Translations under genes and position numbers: made by a program
Shown here: positions 17,668-26,597 of the stretch, one piece after another
How the letters are laid out: every line of letters starts with the position of its first letter
Numbering within the stretch: position 1 is the stretch's first letter
The notes under the pieces: generated by a model
The model's input: only the letters and a program-made list of their open reading frames with translations
Told to the model about the DNA's origin: nothing
The model's database searches: none
Assembly (NCBI RefSeq): GCF_014649495.1
Contig: NZ_BMTD01000024.1
Coordinates: 55,112 to 119,111 of the forward strand
From: Streptomyces filipinensis
GTDB lineage: Bacteria > Actinomycetota > Actinomycetes > Streptomycetales > Streptomycetaceae
Direction: 5' to 3'
Length of the DNA stretch: 64,000 bases

Positions 17668-18564
17668 ATGCCCGCCACCACCGCACACCAACTCCGTCGC
17701 ATCGCGACGAACGGCGTCCAGCTCAACGTCGCGATCGCCGGGGACGGACCTGCGGTTCTCCTGCTGCACGGCTTCCCGCACACCTGGCAACTCTGGAGCG
17801 GCATCATGGGCCGACTGGCCGGGCAGTACCGGGTCATCGCCCCGGACCTTCGAGGCTTCGGTGCCAGTACACGCGCCGTCGAGGGTTACGACGCAGGCAC
17901 CCTCGCCGCCGACGCCGAAGGGCTGCTCGACGCACTCGGTGAGCCCTCGGCAGCGGTGGTCGGCATCGACGCGGGCACCGCCCCCGCCGTCCTGCTCGCG
18001 CTGCGCCGTCCCGGCCTCGTCCGGCGCCTGGTCGTGATGGAGGCACTGCTCGGCCGCCTGCCCGGAGCAGAGGACGTCGTCGCGGGCGGTGCCCCGTGGT
18101 GGTTCGGCTTCCACGCCGTGCCTGGCCTCGCCGAGACCGTCCTGGCCGGCAACGAGGCCCCGTACGTCGACTGGTTCCTCGACTCGGGGACGCTCGGGCG
18201 AGGAGTACCCGACGACATCCGTGCGGCCTTCGTCCACGCGTACACCGGGAGTGAGGCCCTGAGCTGCGCGTTCTCCTATTACCGGGCCCTGCCCACCAGC
18301 GCGCAGCAGATCCAGGACGCAGTCGCGACGACTCGGCTGACCATGCCCACCATGGCCGTCGGCTCTCACCCCGTCGGTAGCGGGCTCGAACGCCAACTCC
18401 GTCCCATCGCCGATGACCTGGTAGGACACCACCTCCAGGACTGCGGCCACATCATCCCCCTCGACCGCCCCGACGCGCTATTCGCGCTCCTTGCTCCCTT
18501 CCTCTCCGCCCCAGAGCGGTTCGGTCAGCCATGGTGGAAGCGCGGGCACAGGTCTCCCCAGTGA
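17668..18564 (+). CDS. Alpha/beta hydrolase, epoxide-hydrolase-like
   Basis: 298 residues from ATG 17668 with ribosome site GGGAGGAG; an in-frame ATG at 17632 is upstream of that site and less likely. Oxyanion motif HGFPHTW at residues 34-40, nucleophile elbow VVGIDAGTAP with Asp as nucleophile (about residue 102), and catalytic His in DCGHIIPLDRPD near residue 260. An Asp nucleophile points to epoxide hydrolase or haloalkane dehalogenase chemistry. The usual W after the nucleophile Asp is Ala here. It diverges from an HxlR regulator and is probably induced by a reactive small molecule. Confidence 0.88.
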   Translation: MPATTAHQLRRIATNGVQLNVAIAGDGPAVLLLHGFPHTWQLWSGIMGRLAGQYRVIAPDLRGFGASTRAVEGYDAGTLAADAEGLLDALGEPSAAVVGIDAGTAPAVLLALRRPGLVRRLVVMEALLGRLPGAEDVVAGGAPWWFGFHAVPGLAETVLAGNEAPYVDWFLDSGTLGRGVPDDIRAAFVHAYTGSEALSCAFSYYRALPTSAQQIQDAVATTRLTMPTMAVGSHPVGSGLERQLRPIADDLVGHHLQDCGHIIPLDRPDALFALLAPFLSAPERFGQPWWKRGHRSPQ

Positions 18565-18639
18565 TCCCAGAGCGCCGCAACTCCGTGATCACCGGGTCCT
18601 GTGCCCGTTCTGTTGCCGGTGTCCTGGCCGCCCAAGAAG

Positions 18640-18977
18640 CCGAATGCGACTCCGCCCTCCAGTCCTCCTCGGAGTGAGAACAGGCGCCGCCGGCAGATGA
18701 GTGCGTGTCCAAGGGGTGGGAAGGCTTCGCGGATGTCGTCGCGGATCTCCCGGCGGGTGCGACGGCGGGCGATCAGCGGCTGCACGCCGAGGTCCCGGAC
18801 CAGACGGCGGTACTTGTCGTGGTCGTAGACACGATCGGCGAGGACCACGTCCGGGCTGCGCCGGGGCCCGCCACGCGCGCTGGCCGGCTGGCGCATGAGG
18901 CCGCCGTCCGTGGTGGCTGACGCGCCTCCGCCCCGCGGGCAAGGCGGTCGAGCGTCCGACCGAAGCAGCCGCTTCAC
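18640..18977 (-). pseudogene. IS5-family transposase remnant (internally deleted)
   Basis: Minus-strand frame with RSPDVVLADRVYDHDKYRR, LIARRR, then REIRDDIREAFPPLGHALICRRRL. These are the second DDE Asp region and the C-terminus of an IS5-type transposase. The normal segment between LIARR and REIRDD (which carries the catalytic Glu) is deleted and the N-terminal third is missing. A second remnant of a similar element lies at 29846-30160. Confidence 0.65.
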
Positions 18978-18997
18978 CTAGCGGAGGCCTACTAGCA

Positions 18998-19029
18998 TCT
19001 GTGTCTCCGATCATGATCGGAGACACAGA
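18998..19029. repeat. 32-bp perfect palindrome after ADP-ribosylglycohydrolase
   Basis: Bases 18998-19029 are perfectly self-complementary: two 16-base arms with no loop (arm TCTGTGTCTCCGATCA). It lies 2 bases beyond the stop of the minus-strand gene at 19032 and next to an IS5 remnant. It can act as a bidirectional terminator; alternatively it marks an insertion-sequence end. Confidence 0.75.
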
Positions 19030-19031
19030 GC

Positions 19032-19943
19032 CTAGTCCGTCAGGACCGGGGGCAGCGGTTCACAGGCCGCGTGCCATGCGGCGGGGAGGGCAGCGACGCC
19101 CGTGCGCGCCGCGATCACCCCGCCCGCGATGGCGCAGGTGGTGTCGATATCGCCGCGCCCGGCGACCGTGAACCACAGGCCCTCGTGCAGGTCGTCGAGG
19201 TGCCCCGCCGCGCACCACAGGGCGTAGGGGACGGTGTCGGGCCCCGACATCCGGTAGCCCGAGCCCAGGACCTCCGCGGCGTGCCGGACCGAGGTGCGCT
19301 CCGGCATCCGGGCCGCGACCCGCACTCCTGACCGGACGTCGCTGGCGGGGAGTCGTTCGGCGACCGCGTGGAGGAAGTCCGGCCTGGCCGGGGTGTGCCC
19401 GCCCCGGCTGCGGGTCGCCAGCGCCGCGGCGAGGGCGACCGCCACCGCCGCCGCGACCGCCTCCGGGTGGTGGTGCGAGACAGCACCCTGGCGGGCGGCC
19501 TGCTCAGCGACCGCGTCGAGGTCGGCGGCGTGCCAGGCGCCGAGCGGGGCGGCGCGCATGGCTGCGCCGTTGCCCCAGGAGCCTTGGCCGCCGAACTGTC
19601 CGGCGACCACCTCCTGCCAGGGTTCGCCCGCGCCGATCCGGCGGAGCACGTCATGCATCGAGGCTCCGTAGCCGCGGTGCGTGTCCTCGGCATAGGCCGC
19701 CGCGAAGCGTATGGCGAGGCGGTCCTGGTCGATGGTGCCGCCGCTCTCGGCGAGTTCCCGGACGAGAACGAGCGCTTGGGCGGTGTCGTCACTCCACCGC
19801 CACAGCGGTTCCGTCGGCAGCGTCCGCGCTTCCAGGGCTGCCGAACCGTCCCGGCGCAGGATTCCGAACCAACGGTCTCCGAAGGCGTCGCCGAACGCGA
19901 GGCCGTACAACGAATCCAGCACAGCAGTAGGCACGGTGATCAT
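19032..19943 (-). CDS. ADP-ribosylglycohydrolase family protein
   Basis: 303 residues from ATG 19943. It starts LDSLYGLAFGDAFGDR and has the two dinuclear-metal motifs of the DraG/ARH family: WSDDTAQALVL (about residues 50-60) and GRGDIDTTCAIAGGVIAARTG near residue 270. Members remove ADP-ribose from Arg, Ser, DNA, RNA or small molecules. The gene is followed immediately by a perfect palindrome that can terminate transcription. Less than 300 bases upstream lies an Arr-type ADP-ribosyltransferase on the same strand, so writer and eraser chemistry sit side by side, although a functional link is only inferred. Confidence 0.9.
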   Translation of the reverse strand: MITVPTAVLDSLYGLAFGDAFGDRWFGILRRDGSAALEARTLPTEPLWRWSDDTAQALVLVRELAESGGTIDQDRLAIRFAAAYAEDTHRGYGASMHDVLRRIGAGEPWQEVVAGQFGGQGSWGNGAAMRAAPLGAWHAADLDAVAEQAARQGAVSHHHPEAVAAAVAVALAAALATRSRGGHTPARPDFLHAVAERLPASDVRSGVRVAARMPERTSVRHAAEVLGSGYRMSGPDTVPYALWCAAGHLDDLHEGLWFTVAGRGDIDTTCAIAGGVIAARTGVAALPAAWHAACEPLPPVLTD

Positions 19944-20214
19944 CGGGGCAGTATCGCAGCGCGGTGGCGCTCCTGCGCTCCGATTTCCTAGCTAGATCTC
20001 GATGCAGGCGACGACTACGACGGTGCGCAGCGCGGTCGCGAAGATCGAAGGCTCCGTGGGCGCGGAACTGGCGTGTCCCCCAACGGTATCTCCGGACCAG
20101 GGGGCCGGGACCACTCCGACGGAATCCGCTGGCGCTCGGCCCGGTGGAGGGTCTCCCGTGATGCGGTTTGCCTCGTATGTTGGACTCGGTCCGCGGTCGT
20201 GGCGGCGGCCTCGG

Positions 20215-20643
20215 TCAGTCCAGGATCGTGGCGATGCCGCGGCGGCGAAGGTCGGCCAGTCCGTTCACCATGGCCGTGATCTGCTCGGGAGAGTGCCCGA
20301 CCCAGTCCTTGAGCTCCGAGACGATGCGCACCGGCTCGCGTGTGCGGTAGGAGCGGGTGGGATTGCCCGGGAACTTCCTGTCGGTGACGTTGGGATCGTC
20401 TTCCAGATCGCCGGTTGGCTCCACTACGTAGATCCGACCTGGCCCGTCACCGGCTGCGAGCTCGGCGCCCCAGGCGGCGGTGTCCAGGGTCTCGGAAACG
20501 TAGACGTGGCGGGACGTGCGCCCTTCCTCGAAGTTGGATGCGTGGCCGGAGCTCAACAGATCCCCCGGAACAAGGTCTGCCTTCGTACCGTGCAGGTACG
20601 TTCCCGCCTTGTACACCTGGAAGGGGACAGGGGCGCTGGCCAT
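20215..20643 (-). CDS. arr: Rifamycin ADP-ribosyltransferase (Arr)
   Basis: 142 residues from ATG 20643, preceded by AAGGAG. The sequence has the full Arr pattern: FQVYKAGTYLHGTKADLVPGD, HVYVSETLD, GRIYVVEPTGDLEDDPNVTD and KFPGNPTRSYR. Residues equivalent to the catalytic/NAD-binding His19, Tyr49 and Asp84 of the mycobacterial enzyme are His18, Tyr48 and Asp83 here. The enzyme transfers ADP-ribose from NAD to the 23-OH of rifamycins, giving resistance. Length matches the family. A highly similar C-terminal piece lies on the other strand at 30513-30577. Confidence 0.93.
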   Translation of the reverse strand: MASAPVPFQVYKAGTYLHGTKADLVPGDLLSSGHASNFEEGRTSRHVYVSETLDTAAWGAELAAGDGPGRIYVVEPTGDLEDDPNVTDRKFPGNPTRSYRTREPVRIVSELKDWVGHSPEQITAMVNGLADLRRRGIATILD

Positions 20644-20693
20644 GGGCTACTCCTTCGGCCTGGGCTTGGGGTACCAGAGAACCACAACGGCTA

Positions 20694-20804
20694 CCGGCGC
20701 GACATGTGCTCGATGACGAAGCGTCGGAGGCAGGGCTGCCGGCAGGGGTTGAGGTCCGCCTCGGTGGCGGCGGCGCCCGGCCGCCACAGCCAAAGCGGTT
20801 TGTT
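20694..20804 (-). pseudogene. Transposase fragment (DDE, IS701-like group)
   Basis: Minus-strand frame reading NKPLWLWRPGAAATEADLNP, then RQPCLRRFVIEHMSRR. This matches the (P)KPLWLW...TEADVD..W..FLRRFDxEHTFR block around the catalytic Glu of a group of actinomycete DDE transposases. A frameshift follows the EH, and nothing else of the gene remains. Confidence 0.5.
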
Positions 20805-20929
20805 CACCCCGCCACTGAGCAAACTTCTCCGCGGCGCCCCGCCCGCAGCCCACCTGTTCCAGGCCGGCCGAGAGCATTCCCACACCCGACTGCAGGCAGG
20901 CAGCCGCACATGTCAGCAATTCACGCGTC

Positions 20930-21400
20930 GCTGAAGGTGGTGGTCTTGACCGTGTTCTGCTTCTTCTTGCCGGAGACGAATGTCTTGCGGCCGGGGCGAC
21001 CCGCGCGGGCGACGGTCCTGCACCTCGGTCCCCCCGATCCTCAGGTCCCCACCTTCTGCCTCGGCATAGGCGAACACGTCCTCCAGTGTCCGCAGCCGCA
21101 GCCCCGGCCGGTCGGGGACGGTGGAGCGGTCCACGCCGTACAACTGCGCCAGAGCGGCGTGCGGCAGCCCCAGCCGCAGGTGCACCAGCGTGACCAGGAT
21201 CCGGTCGACGAAGACCAGGCGCTGCTTGGGCCAGGCACCAACGGCCCGCCTTCGGTCCCCGCCCCGCCGCTCACGCAAGGCCGACTCACGGGCGGCCTGC
21301 CACTTGGGGGCGAGTTCTTCGCGCAACTCGCCGAAATGTGCGCGGGAGACCCCGGACAGGGCAGGGTGGGAACAGACCGCACGGGCCCAGGCTTGCGTCA
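20930..21400 (-). pseudogene. IS5-like transposase remnant (HTH and DDE_4 type)
   Basis: Minus-strand frame carrying HPALSGVSRAHFGELREEL, then LRLGLPHAALAQLYGVDRSTV, then PDRPGLRLRTLEDVFAYAEAEG and DLRIGGTEVQ. This is the N-terminal HTH and first DDE Asp region of an IS5-group transposase. About 20 residues normally found after DRSTV are missing, and after TEVQ the frame shifts (the next frame would give RPGRKTFVSGKKKQNT). It is non-functional. The intact GNAT gene starts 52 bases to the right. Confidence 0.6.
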
Positions 21401-21452
21401 CAACTTGCCCAACTCGTGGGGCCCTTCGCCTGTGACGACCAAGGGGCCTGCC

Positions 21453-21920
21453 ATGATCGTCATCATGGGGATACACATCGCACCGGCCGGGGTGGCCGAC
21501 TTTCACCAGCTCCTGACTGATCACCCCCGTTACTGGGGCGAACGCGATCTTCGGTCGCTGCACCTTCTGGCACTGGTGCAGGAGTTCGGTTCCACTTGCC
21601 TGGTTGCCCGGGCCGAGGACGGAATCCGTGGGTACATCTTCGGGTTCGTCACCCCGGACGGCACCGGGTACGTACACCTGATCGCCACGCGGGACGACGC
21701 CCGTGGCGCCGGTCTCGGGCGCCGTCTGTATGCGGCGTTCGCTGAAGCAGCGGCACGTCATGGTGCACTGCAGTTGAAGGCGATCACGTCAGTCGAGAAC
21801 ACCGGCTCGATCGCCTTCCATCGCAGTCTCGGCTTCGACACGAAGATCGTCGATGATTACAACGGCCCCGGCCGGGCCATGGCCGTCTTCCACCGGGATC
21901 TGCCGCTCAACGTCACATAG
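21453..21920 (+). CDS. GNAT-family N-acetyltransferase
   Basis: 155 residues from ATG 21453, with AAGGGG upstream; Met5 at 21465 is an alternative. GNAT motif A is clear: GTGYVHLIATRDDARGAGLGRRLYAAFAEAA (Q/RxxGxG/A as RGAGLG), followed by motif B with VENTGSIAFHRSLGF. It acetylates an unknown amine using acetyl-CoA. It stands alone between a transposase remnant and the convergent HAF-repeat gene. Confidence 0.9.
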   Translation: MIVIMGIHIAPAGVADFHQLLTDHPRYWGERDLRSLHLLALVQEFGSTCLVARAEDGIRGYIFGFVTPDGTGYVHLIATRDDARGAGLGRRLYAAFAEAAARHGALQLKAITSVENTGSIAFHRSLGFDTKIVDDYNGPGRAMAVFHRDLPLNVT

Positions 21921-21978
21921 CCCTGACGAACCAGCGCCTACCGCAGCCGCAGGCCTTCACCCGCGCGGCTTCACTCCC

Positions 21979-23172
21979 CTACCCCACCGTGTGCGGCACC
22001 CAGACGGCGGCGTGGATCGGGCCGTTGGCGGTGACCGGGTCAGCGGGCGGAAGGGCTGCGCTGCGTGCGATGACGCCGTGGCGGTTGACCTGCGTCGCGG
22101 AGGAGTTGAGGCCGCCGAGGGAGGCCAGGTAAGTGAAGTCGCCGTTGTCGACGCGGGCGACGAAGGCGAAGGAGTTGGGGGCGAAGTTGTCACCGACCAT
22201 GACGTTGCCCGCGATCTGCTTGACCTCGGTGACACCGCGCCCGGAGCCGATCATGGCACTCGTGTGCGTGACGAGGTCGTACGAGCTGGAGAGCAAGCCG
22301 TCGCCGCCGACCACAGTGCTCCCGCTGATCAGCTGCGCGGTCAGGAAGTGGGTCCCCAGGTCCGTGCGGATGCCGGTGCGGAGGTCGTAGGCGTAACCGG
22401 TGAGGCCGTTTGCGGCTGTTCGAGACTGACCGACCACGGTCGAACCACTGATGTCGTTGGCTGTGCTGGAGTTTCCGCCGAGGGTGCCGAGATCGGTCAT
22501 CGTCCGGGTACGCAGGTCGTACGCGAACCCGTGCCTTGTCGTGGCAGGCGTGCTCGGCAGGGAGGAGCTGCCCACGACGATCGCCCCGCTGACGGCCGCC
22601 GAGGTGCTGTCGCCCGAGGAGCCGGCAAGGCTGCCGAGATCGGTCATGGCCCGGGTGCGCAGGCTGTACGCGAACGCGTGGGTGACCGCGTCGCCGGTCA
22701 GCGACGACGTCCCCACCACGGTGTCACCGCTGAGGCCGGTGATGTTGGTGCTGCTGCCGCCGAGGGTGCCGATGTCGACGAGCCGGCGGGTTCGGAGGTT
22801 GTAGGCGAATCCATGGGTCGGGCCGTCGGTGGAGAGGTCTGACTCCCCGACGACGTAATCCCCCTCCACGCCGGTGGCCTTGCTGGAGTCCCCCAGTGTG
22901 CCGAGATCGGTCATGGTATGTCTGCACAGGTCGTAGGCGAAGGCGTGTTCGGCGGCGTCGCCGCTCGTCCGTGAGCTCCCGACGACCGTGTTGCCGTCGA
23001 TGGCGGTCGCCTCGCTGCGGGTGCCGCCCAGGGTTCCGAGGTCCCGCACGGTGTACTTCACGGACCCCGCCCCCGACGCGGCCGACGACGTGTCAGCCCC
23101 GTACGCGGGACCGGCGCCCACGGCGAGCAGGCCCGCGCCCGCCAGGATCCAGGCACGTAAACGTATGCGCAT
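21979..23172 (-). CDS. Secreted HAF-repeat protein
   Basis: 397 residues from ATG 23172, with a GGGGGG ribosome site. Sec signal peptide in residues 1-26 (RLRAWILAGAGLLAVGAGPAYGA). The rest is about seven repeats of roughly 45 residues with the pattern HAFAYDLRTRTMTDLGTLGG followed by a xxxISGSTVVGxS strand, the signature of probable extracellular repeats of the HAF family. The repeats most likely form a beta-propeller. It should be exported; its binding partner or catalytic role is unknown. Convergent with the GNAT gene. Confidence 0.88.
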   Translation of the reverse strand: MRIRLRAWILAGAGLLAVGAGPAYGADTSSAASGAGSVKYTVRDLGTLGGTRSEATAIDGNTVVGSSRTSGDAAEHAFAYDLCRHTMTDLGTLGDSSKATGVEGDYVVGESDLSTDGPTHGFAYNLRTRRLVDIGTLGGSSTNITGLSGDTVVGTSSLTGDAVTHAFAYSLRTRAMTDLGSLAGSSGDSTSAAVSGAIVVGSSSLPSTPATTRHGFAYDLRTRTMTDLGTLGGNSSTANDISGSTVVGQSRTAANGLTGYAYDLRTGIRTDLGTHFLTAQLISGSTVVGGDGLLSSSYDLVTHTSAMIGSGRGVTEVKQIAGNVMVGDNFAPNSFAFVARVDNGDFTYLASLGGLNSSATQVNRHGVIARSAALPPADPVTANGPIHAAVWVPHTVG

Positions 23173-23607
23173 GATGCCCCCCTGAAACGATCGATCGAAA
23201 CGAGGACGGTTCGGCAGACCGCTGTGCTTTCCCCAGGCACGGGCCCACCGGATGCTGCACAGCCTTCACTTGTACAGCAGTTGCGATCGGCCAAACAGTG
23301 GGCGGTCGGCCACAGGTGGGGCTCTCGTGACCGCCGCCTGGACACGTGACGCTGACTTCCTTCCTTCACGGAGGGCTGGGCTGTCCAGGTCGTGATGAGA
23401 GAAGCGAGAAGTGCCACTGAACTGGGGCGATGGGACTTGCCCAGGGGCCAGGTCGTCGTCAGGGAAGCTTCCAGAAGCCGTGTCGCTTCCCTGCGCCGTG
23501 CGCGCGGCGGCCGGCCTCGGGGCCCAGGCCGCGGAGCGGGGCAGCGATCGAGCAGGCTGTTCGGCGGGCGCGGCAGGGCGACGTCGTACGTCCGCCGGAT
23601 CAGCGGC
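23173..23607. other. Intergenic region, no gene supported
   Basis: 435 bases between two minus-strand genes. It carries the promoter of the HAF gene, which has a G-rich ribosome site directly upstream of its ATG. I see no recognisable coding remnant. Confidence 0.5.
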
Positions 23608-24207
23608 TCAGTGTTTGCCGCGCGGCGGCATCCAGTGGTGAACCGTGTAGTCGCCCTTCTCCAGCGTCTCGAACGGCGCGCTGCTCTCACATTTGCCGAC
23701 GCTCTTCTTGGGCAAGCCGTCTATGGCCCAGCTGTAGCCCAGCCGGTCCTTCTTGCCGTCGTCCAGCACGGTGAAGCCGAACCGCTTGCCCTTCAGGTCA
23801 CCGACATGTGGCATGCCCGATGCGTCCTTGAAGTGCGACTCGGACACGACGCCGGTGACGACGGCGACCGGGCCGCCGGTCAGCAGGCAGTCGACATGGC
23901 CCTTGAAGTTACCGCCCCACTCCGGGCCAACGTGGTGGCTGACGTAGAAGGTGCCACGCGCCTTGCCGGCGAATCCGTGGGCGTCGACGGAGAAGTAGGC
24001 ATTGTCGCCCGCACCGCGCTTGAGCTTGGCGGATCCCTTGAGCATGGGCTCGTCGACGGTGTGCAGGACGGTTTGAGCACCGGTTTGCAAAACGGTCTCG
24101 GCCGCGGTGGCCTCGCCCGTACCCCCCAGGGTCAGCGTGGTCGCCGCGCTCACGGCGAGGGCGGCGGCAGCGACGGCGAGAGGGCGGCTCAGGCGCATGC
24201 GTTGCAT
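23608..24207 (-). CDS. Secreted protein of unknown function
   Basis: 199 residues from ATG 24207, preceded by AGGAAG; a longer frame upstream lacks a ribosome site. Residues 1-32 are a Sec signal peptide (MRLSRPLAVAAAALAVSAATT). The mature part contains YFSVDAHGFAGKARGTFYVSH and CLLTGGPVAVVTGVV, then a KKDRLGYSW segment, with two cysteines that can pair. This looks like a small beta-barrel secreted protein found in streptomycetes; I cannot assign a function. It ends with a basic tail (PPRGKH). Confidence 0.75.
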   Translation of the reverse strand: MQRMRLSRPLAVAAAALAVSAATTLTLGGTGEATAAETVLQTGAQTVLHTVDEPMLKGSAKLKRGAGDNAYFSVDAHGFAGKARGTFYVSHHVGPEWGGNFKGHVDCLLTGGPVAVVTGVVSESHFKDASGMPHVGDLKGKRFGFTVLDDGKKDRLGYSWAIDGLPKKSVGKCESSAPFETLEKGDYTVHHWMPPRGKH

Positions 24208-24655
24208 GACTTCCTCCACTGGAAGGGATGTTGCGGGCGGGGTTTCCCGGCCGATCACCACGATGCCGACCGCGGCCGTACCGACACATCACACCTCAGG
24301 CCGATAGGGCTCCGCCGCGCGGCGGAGCGGGGGGTGCACATCCGATGAGCGAGGGCGCCGTGGCCGGCGGCGGATGTCCCGTCAGACGTCAGACGGTGCA
24401 GGGTCTCCAGCATGGTCGTGGCCTTGAGTCACTCAGTCGCGTACCGTCCCTCTGCTGGGCCTGGCCACGGGCGCAGACGGAGTCCAACACGCCCGGGTCG
24501 AGACAGGCGGGGTCGCCCGGGAGGGGTTGAGCGATCTGCGGGAGCTCTTGTGGGCTTGGTGAACCAGGCCGCGAACGTCTTTGAGGTGAGGTCTGACAGC
24601 ACGTCCACGAACCGGCCGGCGGCCCGGACCGGTGGCAGGTTCTAGTATCTGCGGC
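24208..24655. promoter_or_regulatory. Divergent promoter region with 20-bp palindrome and leaderless -10 box
   Basis: No gene is supported in these 448 bases. Bases 24309-24328 are a perfect 20-bp palindrome (GCTCCGCCGC / GCGGCGGAGC). A TAGTAT -10 box at 24643-24648 lies seven bases before the ATG of the VOC gene at 24656. That gene has no ribosome site, so its mRNA is probably leaderless. Confidence 0.5.
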
Positions 24656-25393
24656 ATGGCGACACGACTTGTGCAGATCAATATGAAGGCCCAGGACGAC
24701 GCCGCGCTCGGCCGGTTCTGGGCGGAGGCACTCGGTTGGGGTGTCGACAGCGAGGGACCCGGCGTGACCAACCTCGAACCCGTGGGCTTCGCCTACCCCG
24801 ACCCCGTGGCCGTCTGCATCGACATCGTCGCCCGGCCGGAGCCCAAAACGGTGAAGAACCGGGTGCACCTTGATCTGGCCACCACTTCCACCGCGCATCA
24901 GGCGGAGTTGGTCGCACGTCTGAAGGAGCTCGGCGCGACGCTCGCCGACGTGGGTCAGGGCGACGTCCCCTGGACGGTCATGGCCGACCCGGAGGGCAAC
25001 GAGTTCTGTGTCCTGGAGCCCCGCCCGATCTACCAGGGCACCGGGCCGATCGCCGCGGTGGTGGTCGACTGCACCGACCCACGAGGGATGGCCCGGTTCT
25101 GGAACGAGGCGATGGACTGGACGCTGCATGAGGTCACCGAGGACCACGCGACCATGCGCTCCGCCCAAGGCGTGGGCCCTTACCTGGAATTCCTCCGCAC
25201 CCCCGACACCAAGAGCGTGTGGAACCGCGTCCACCTCGACGTGTGCCCCTACCCCGGTGACGACCTGGCCGCCGAGGCAGCCCGACTGCGCGCCCTGGGC
25301 GCCACCGACCCTGATATCGATCGGTCCGCAATCTCCTGGACGGTTCTGGCCGACCCGGAAGGCAACGAGTTCTGCCTCCTCAGCCCTCGATGA
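24656..25393 (+). CDS. Two-domain VOC/glyoxalase-like protein
   Basis: 245 residues from ATG 24656. Two tandem VOC modules: residues 1-118 ending VPWTVMADPEGNEFCVLEP, and 125-245 ending ISWTVLADPEGNEFCLLSP. Each has the (H/A)VDVxxxxDPEGNEFC strand that supplies a metal-ligand Glu in true glyoxalases. The middle carries NRVHLDL / NRVHLDV strands with the paired His. Such proteins are usually annotated glyoxalase-like and may bind or modify a small molecule. The two halves arose by duplication. Probably translated from a leaderless mRNA. Confidence 0.88.
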   Translation: MATRLVQINMKAQDDAALGRFWAEALGWGVDSEGPGVTNLEPVGFAYPDPVAVCIDIVARPEPKTVKNRVHLDLATTSTAHQAELVARLKELGATLADVGQGDVPWTVMADPEGNEFCVLEPRPIYQGTGPIAAVVVDCTDPRGMARFWNEAMDWTLHEVTEDHATMRSAQGVGPYLEFLRTPDTKSVWNRVHLDVCPYPGDDLAAEAARLRALGATDPDIDRSAISWTVLADPEGNEFCLLSPR

Positions 25394-25583
25394 CCTTAAG
25401 CAACGGTCCGGCCGGTTTCGGGCCAGTGGCAGGTACCGCGGGGCGTAAGCGCGTGCTGCCCTCGCCGCGCCTTCCCGTCGCGATCACCGTTGGCAATTCG
25501 GCAGTGCTGTCCGCTAGAGCCCTGAGCGAAGCGGCCTTCTCAACCGACCGACCGGCTGAATGACCACTCACAACCCCTTGCGG

Positions 25584-26597
25584 CTATGGGAGCGCCCTGA
25601 CGGGGACACGGGTGAGGATTTGCTGAACGCCCTCCCCCAGGCCGGATACCGCCGTGCTCCCTGCCCACTCCGCCACGGGGCCCAGGACCACCGCCGCGAT
25701 GGCCAGCACAGCCATGGCCGCCGCGACGCTGGCTTCGTAGTCCTGTTCGGCGGCGGTGGTGATCCTCAGCTGTACCTGGAGGTCGCCGGACACCTGTGCC
25801 TCGCCCTGCGTGACGGTCTGCGACTTGAAGACGTGAACACTGGCGGTGTAAATGACGGCCCGCTCGACCGGGTCGAAATCGACCCGGAGGAAGGCCGTTT
25901 CGTCGCCGATGGTCCCCCCGATCCTGGGGGTTCCGTCCGGGCCCCCGCTGAAACTGACGGCCGCGAACAGGTTCCCGATCGCGCCCCGTGACTCCGACCG
26001 TAGTCGGGTGCACAGTTGGTCCAGGGCGACGCCGCCGATGGTCCGGGCGCTGCCGGAGGCGACCGCCTCGTCCAAGGCCTTGAAGTCGGGGGAGACTTCG
26101 CAGCCGATGTCGTAGGCCTCCTTGGTCCAGGCGACCTTCAGCGGGCCGTTCACCCAGAGCTCCATGTGAATGCCGGCGCCGTCCCATTCCGCGACCTTTC
26201 CCCGCAGCGTGTACACCAGGGACGGCCAGGGCGCGACGCTCTGTGGCAGTTCGGTGACCTCGTAGTCGGACACGGTGAGCAGCAGCGGGACGGCTTGTCC
26301 GGCGGGGGCGCTGCCCGGCTGGACGAGCTCCATCAGGCGGGTCCAGGTGGCCCCGCCCACGTCCACCCGCGCGTCGGCGGTCAGGCCCTGGACAGACTGA
26401 AAGTCCTGGATTGCCGTGCAGAGCTGCTCCGAGGCCTCGCCCTCCCCGATCGGCGGGAGCTCGTCCAATGATGTCCCGCCGGCGGGCAGGCCGACAGCGT
26501 CCAGCAGTTCGGCGACCTGCTGCTGGTCTGATGCGTTATTGGGACACTGGGTGCCCTCGTCGGTAAGGCCCACAGCCTCGCGCAGTCCCCAGACCAT
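25584..26597 (-). CDS. Hypothetical protein with peptidoglycan-binding-like N-terminal domain
   Basis: 337 residues from ATG 26597, directly preceded by AAGGAG; the frame is open for 159 further codons upstream, but without a better start. Residues about 20-85 (QQVAELLDAVGLP, AIQDFQSVQGLTADARVDVGGATWTRL) follow the helix pattern of the PG_binding_1 domain (IxxFQxxxGLxxDGxVxxxTW). The middle is beta-rich, and a hydrophobic helix (AAAMAVLAIAAVVLGPVAEW) lies near the C-terminus, so it may be tail-anchored. No Sec signal is seen. Function unknown. Confidence 0.7.
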   Translation of the reverse strand: MVWGLREAVGLTDEGTQCPNNASDQQQVAELLDAVGLPAGGTSLDELPPIGEGEASEQLCTAIQDFQSVQGLTADARVDVGGATWTRLMELVQPGSAPAGQAVPLLLTVSDYEVTELPQSVAPWPSLVYTLRGKVAEWDGAGIHMELWVNGPLKVAWTKEAYDIGCEVSPDFKALDEAVASGSARTIGGVALDQLCTRLRSESRGAIGNLFAAVSFSGGPDGTPRIGGTIGDETAFLRVDFDPVERAVIYTASVHVFKSQTVTQGEAQVSGDLQVQLRITTAAEQDYEASVAAAMAVLAIAAVVLGPVAEWAGSTAVSGLGEGVQQILTRVPVRALP

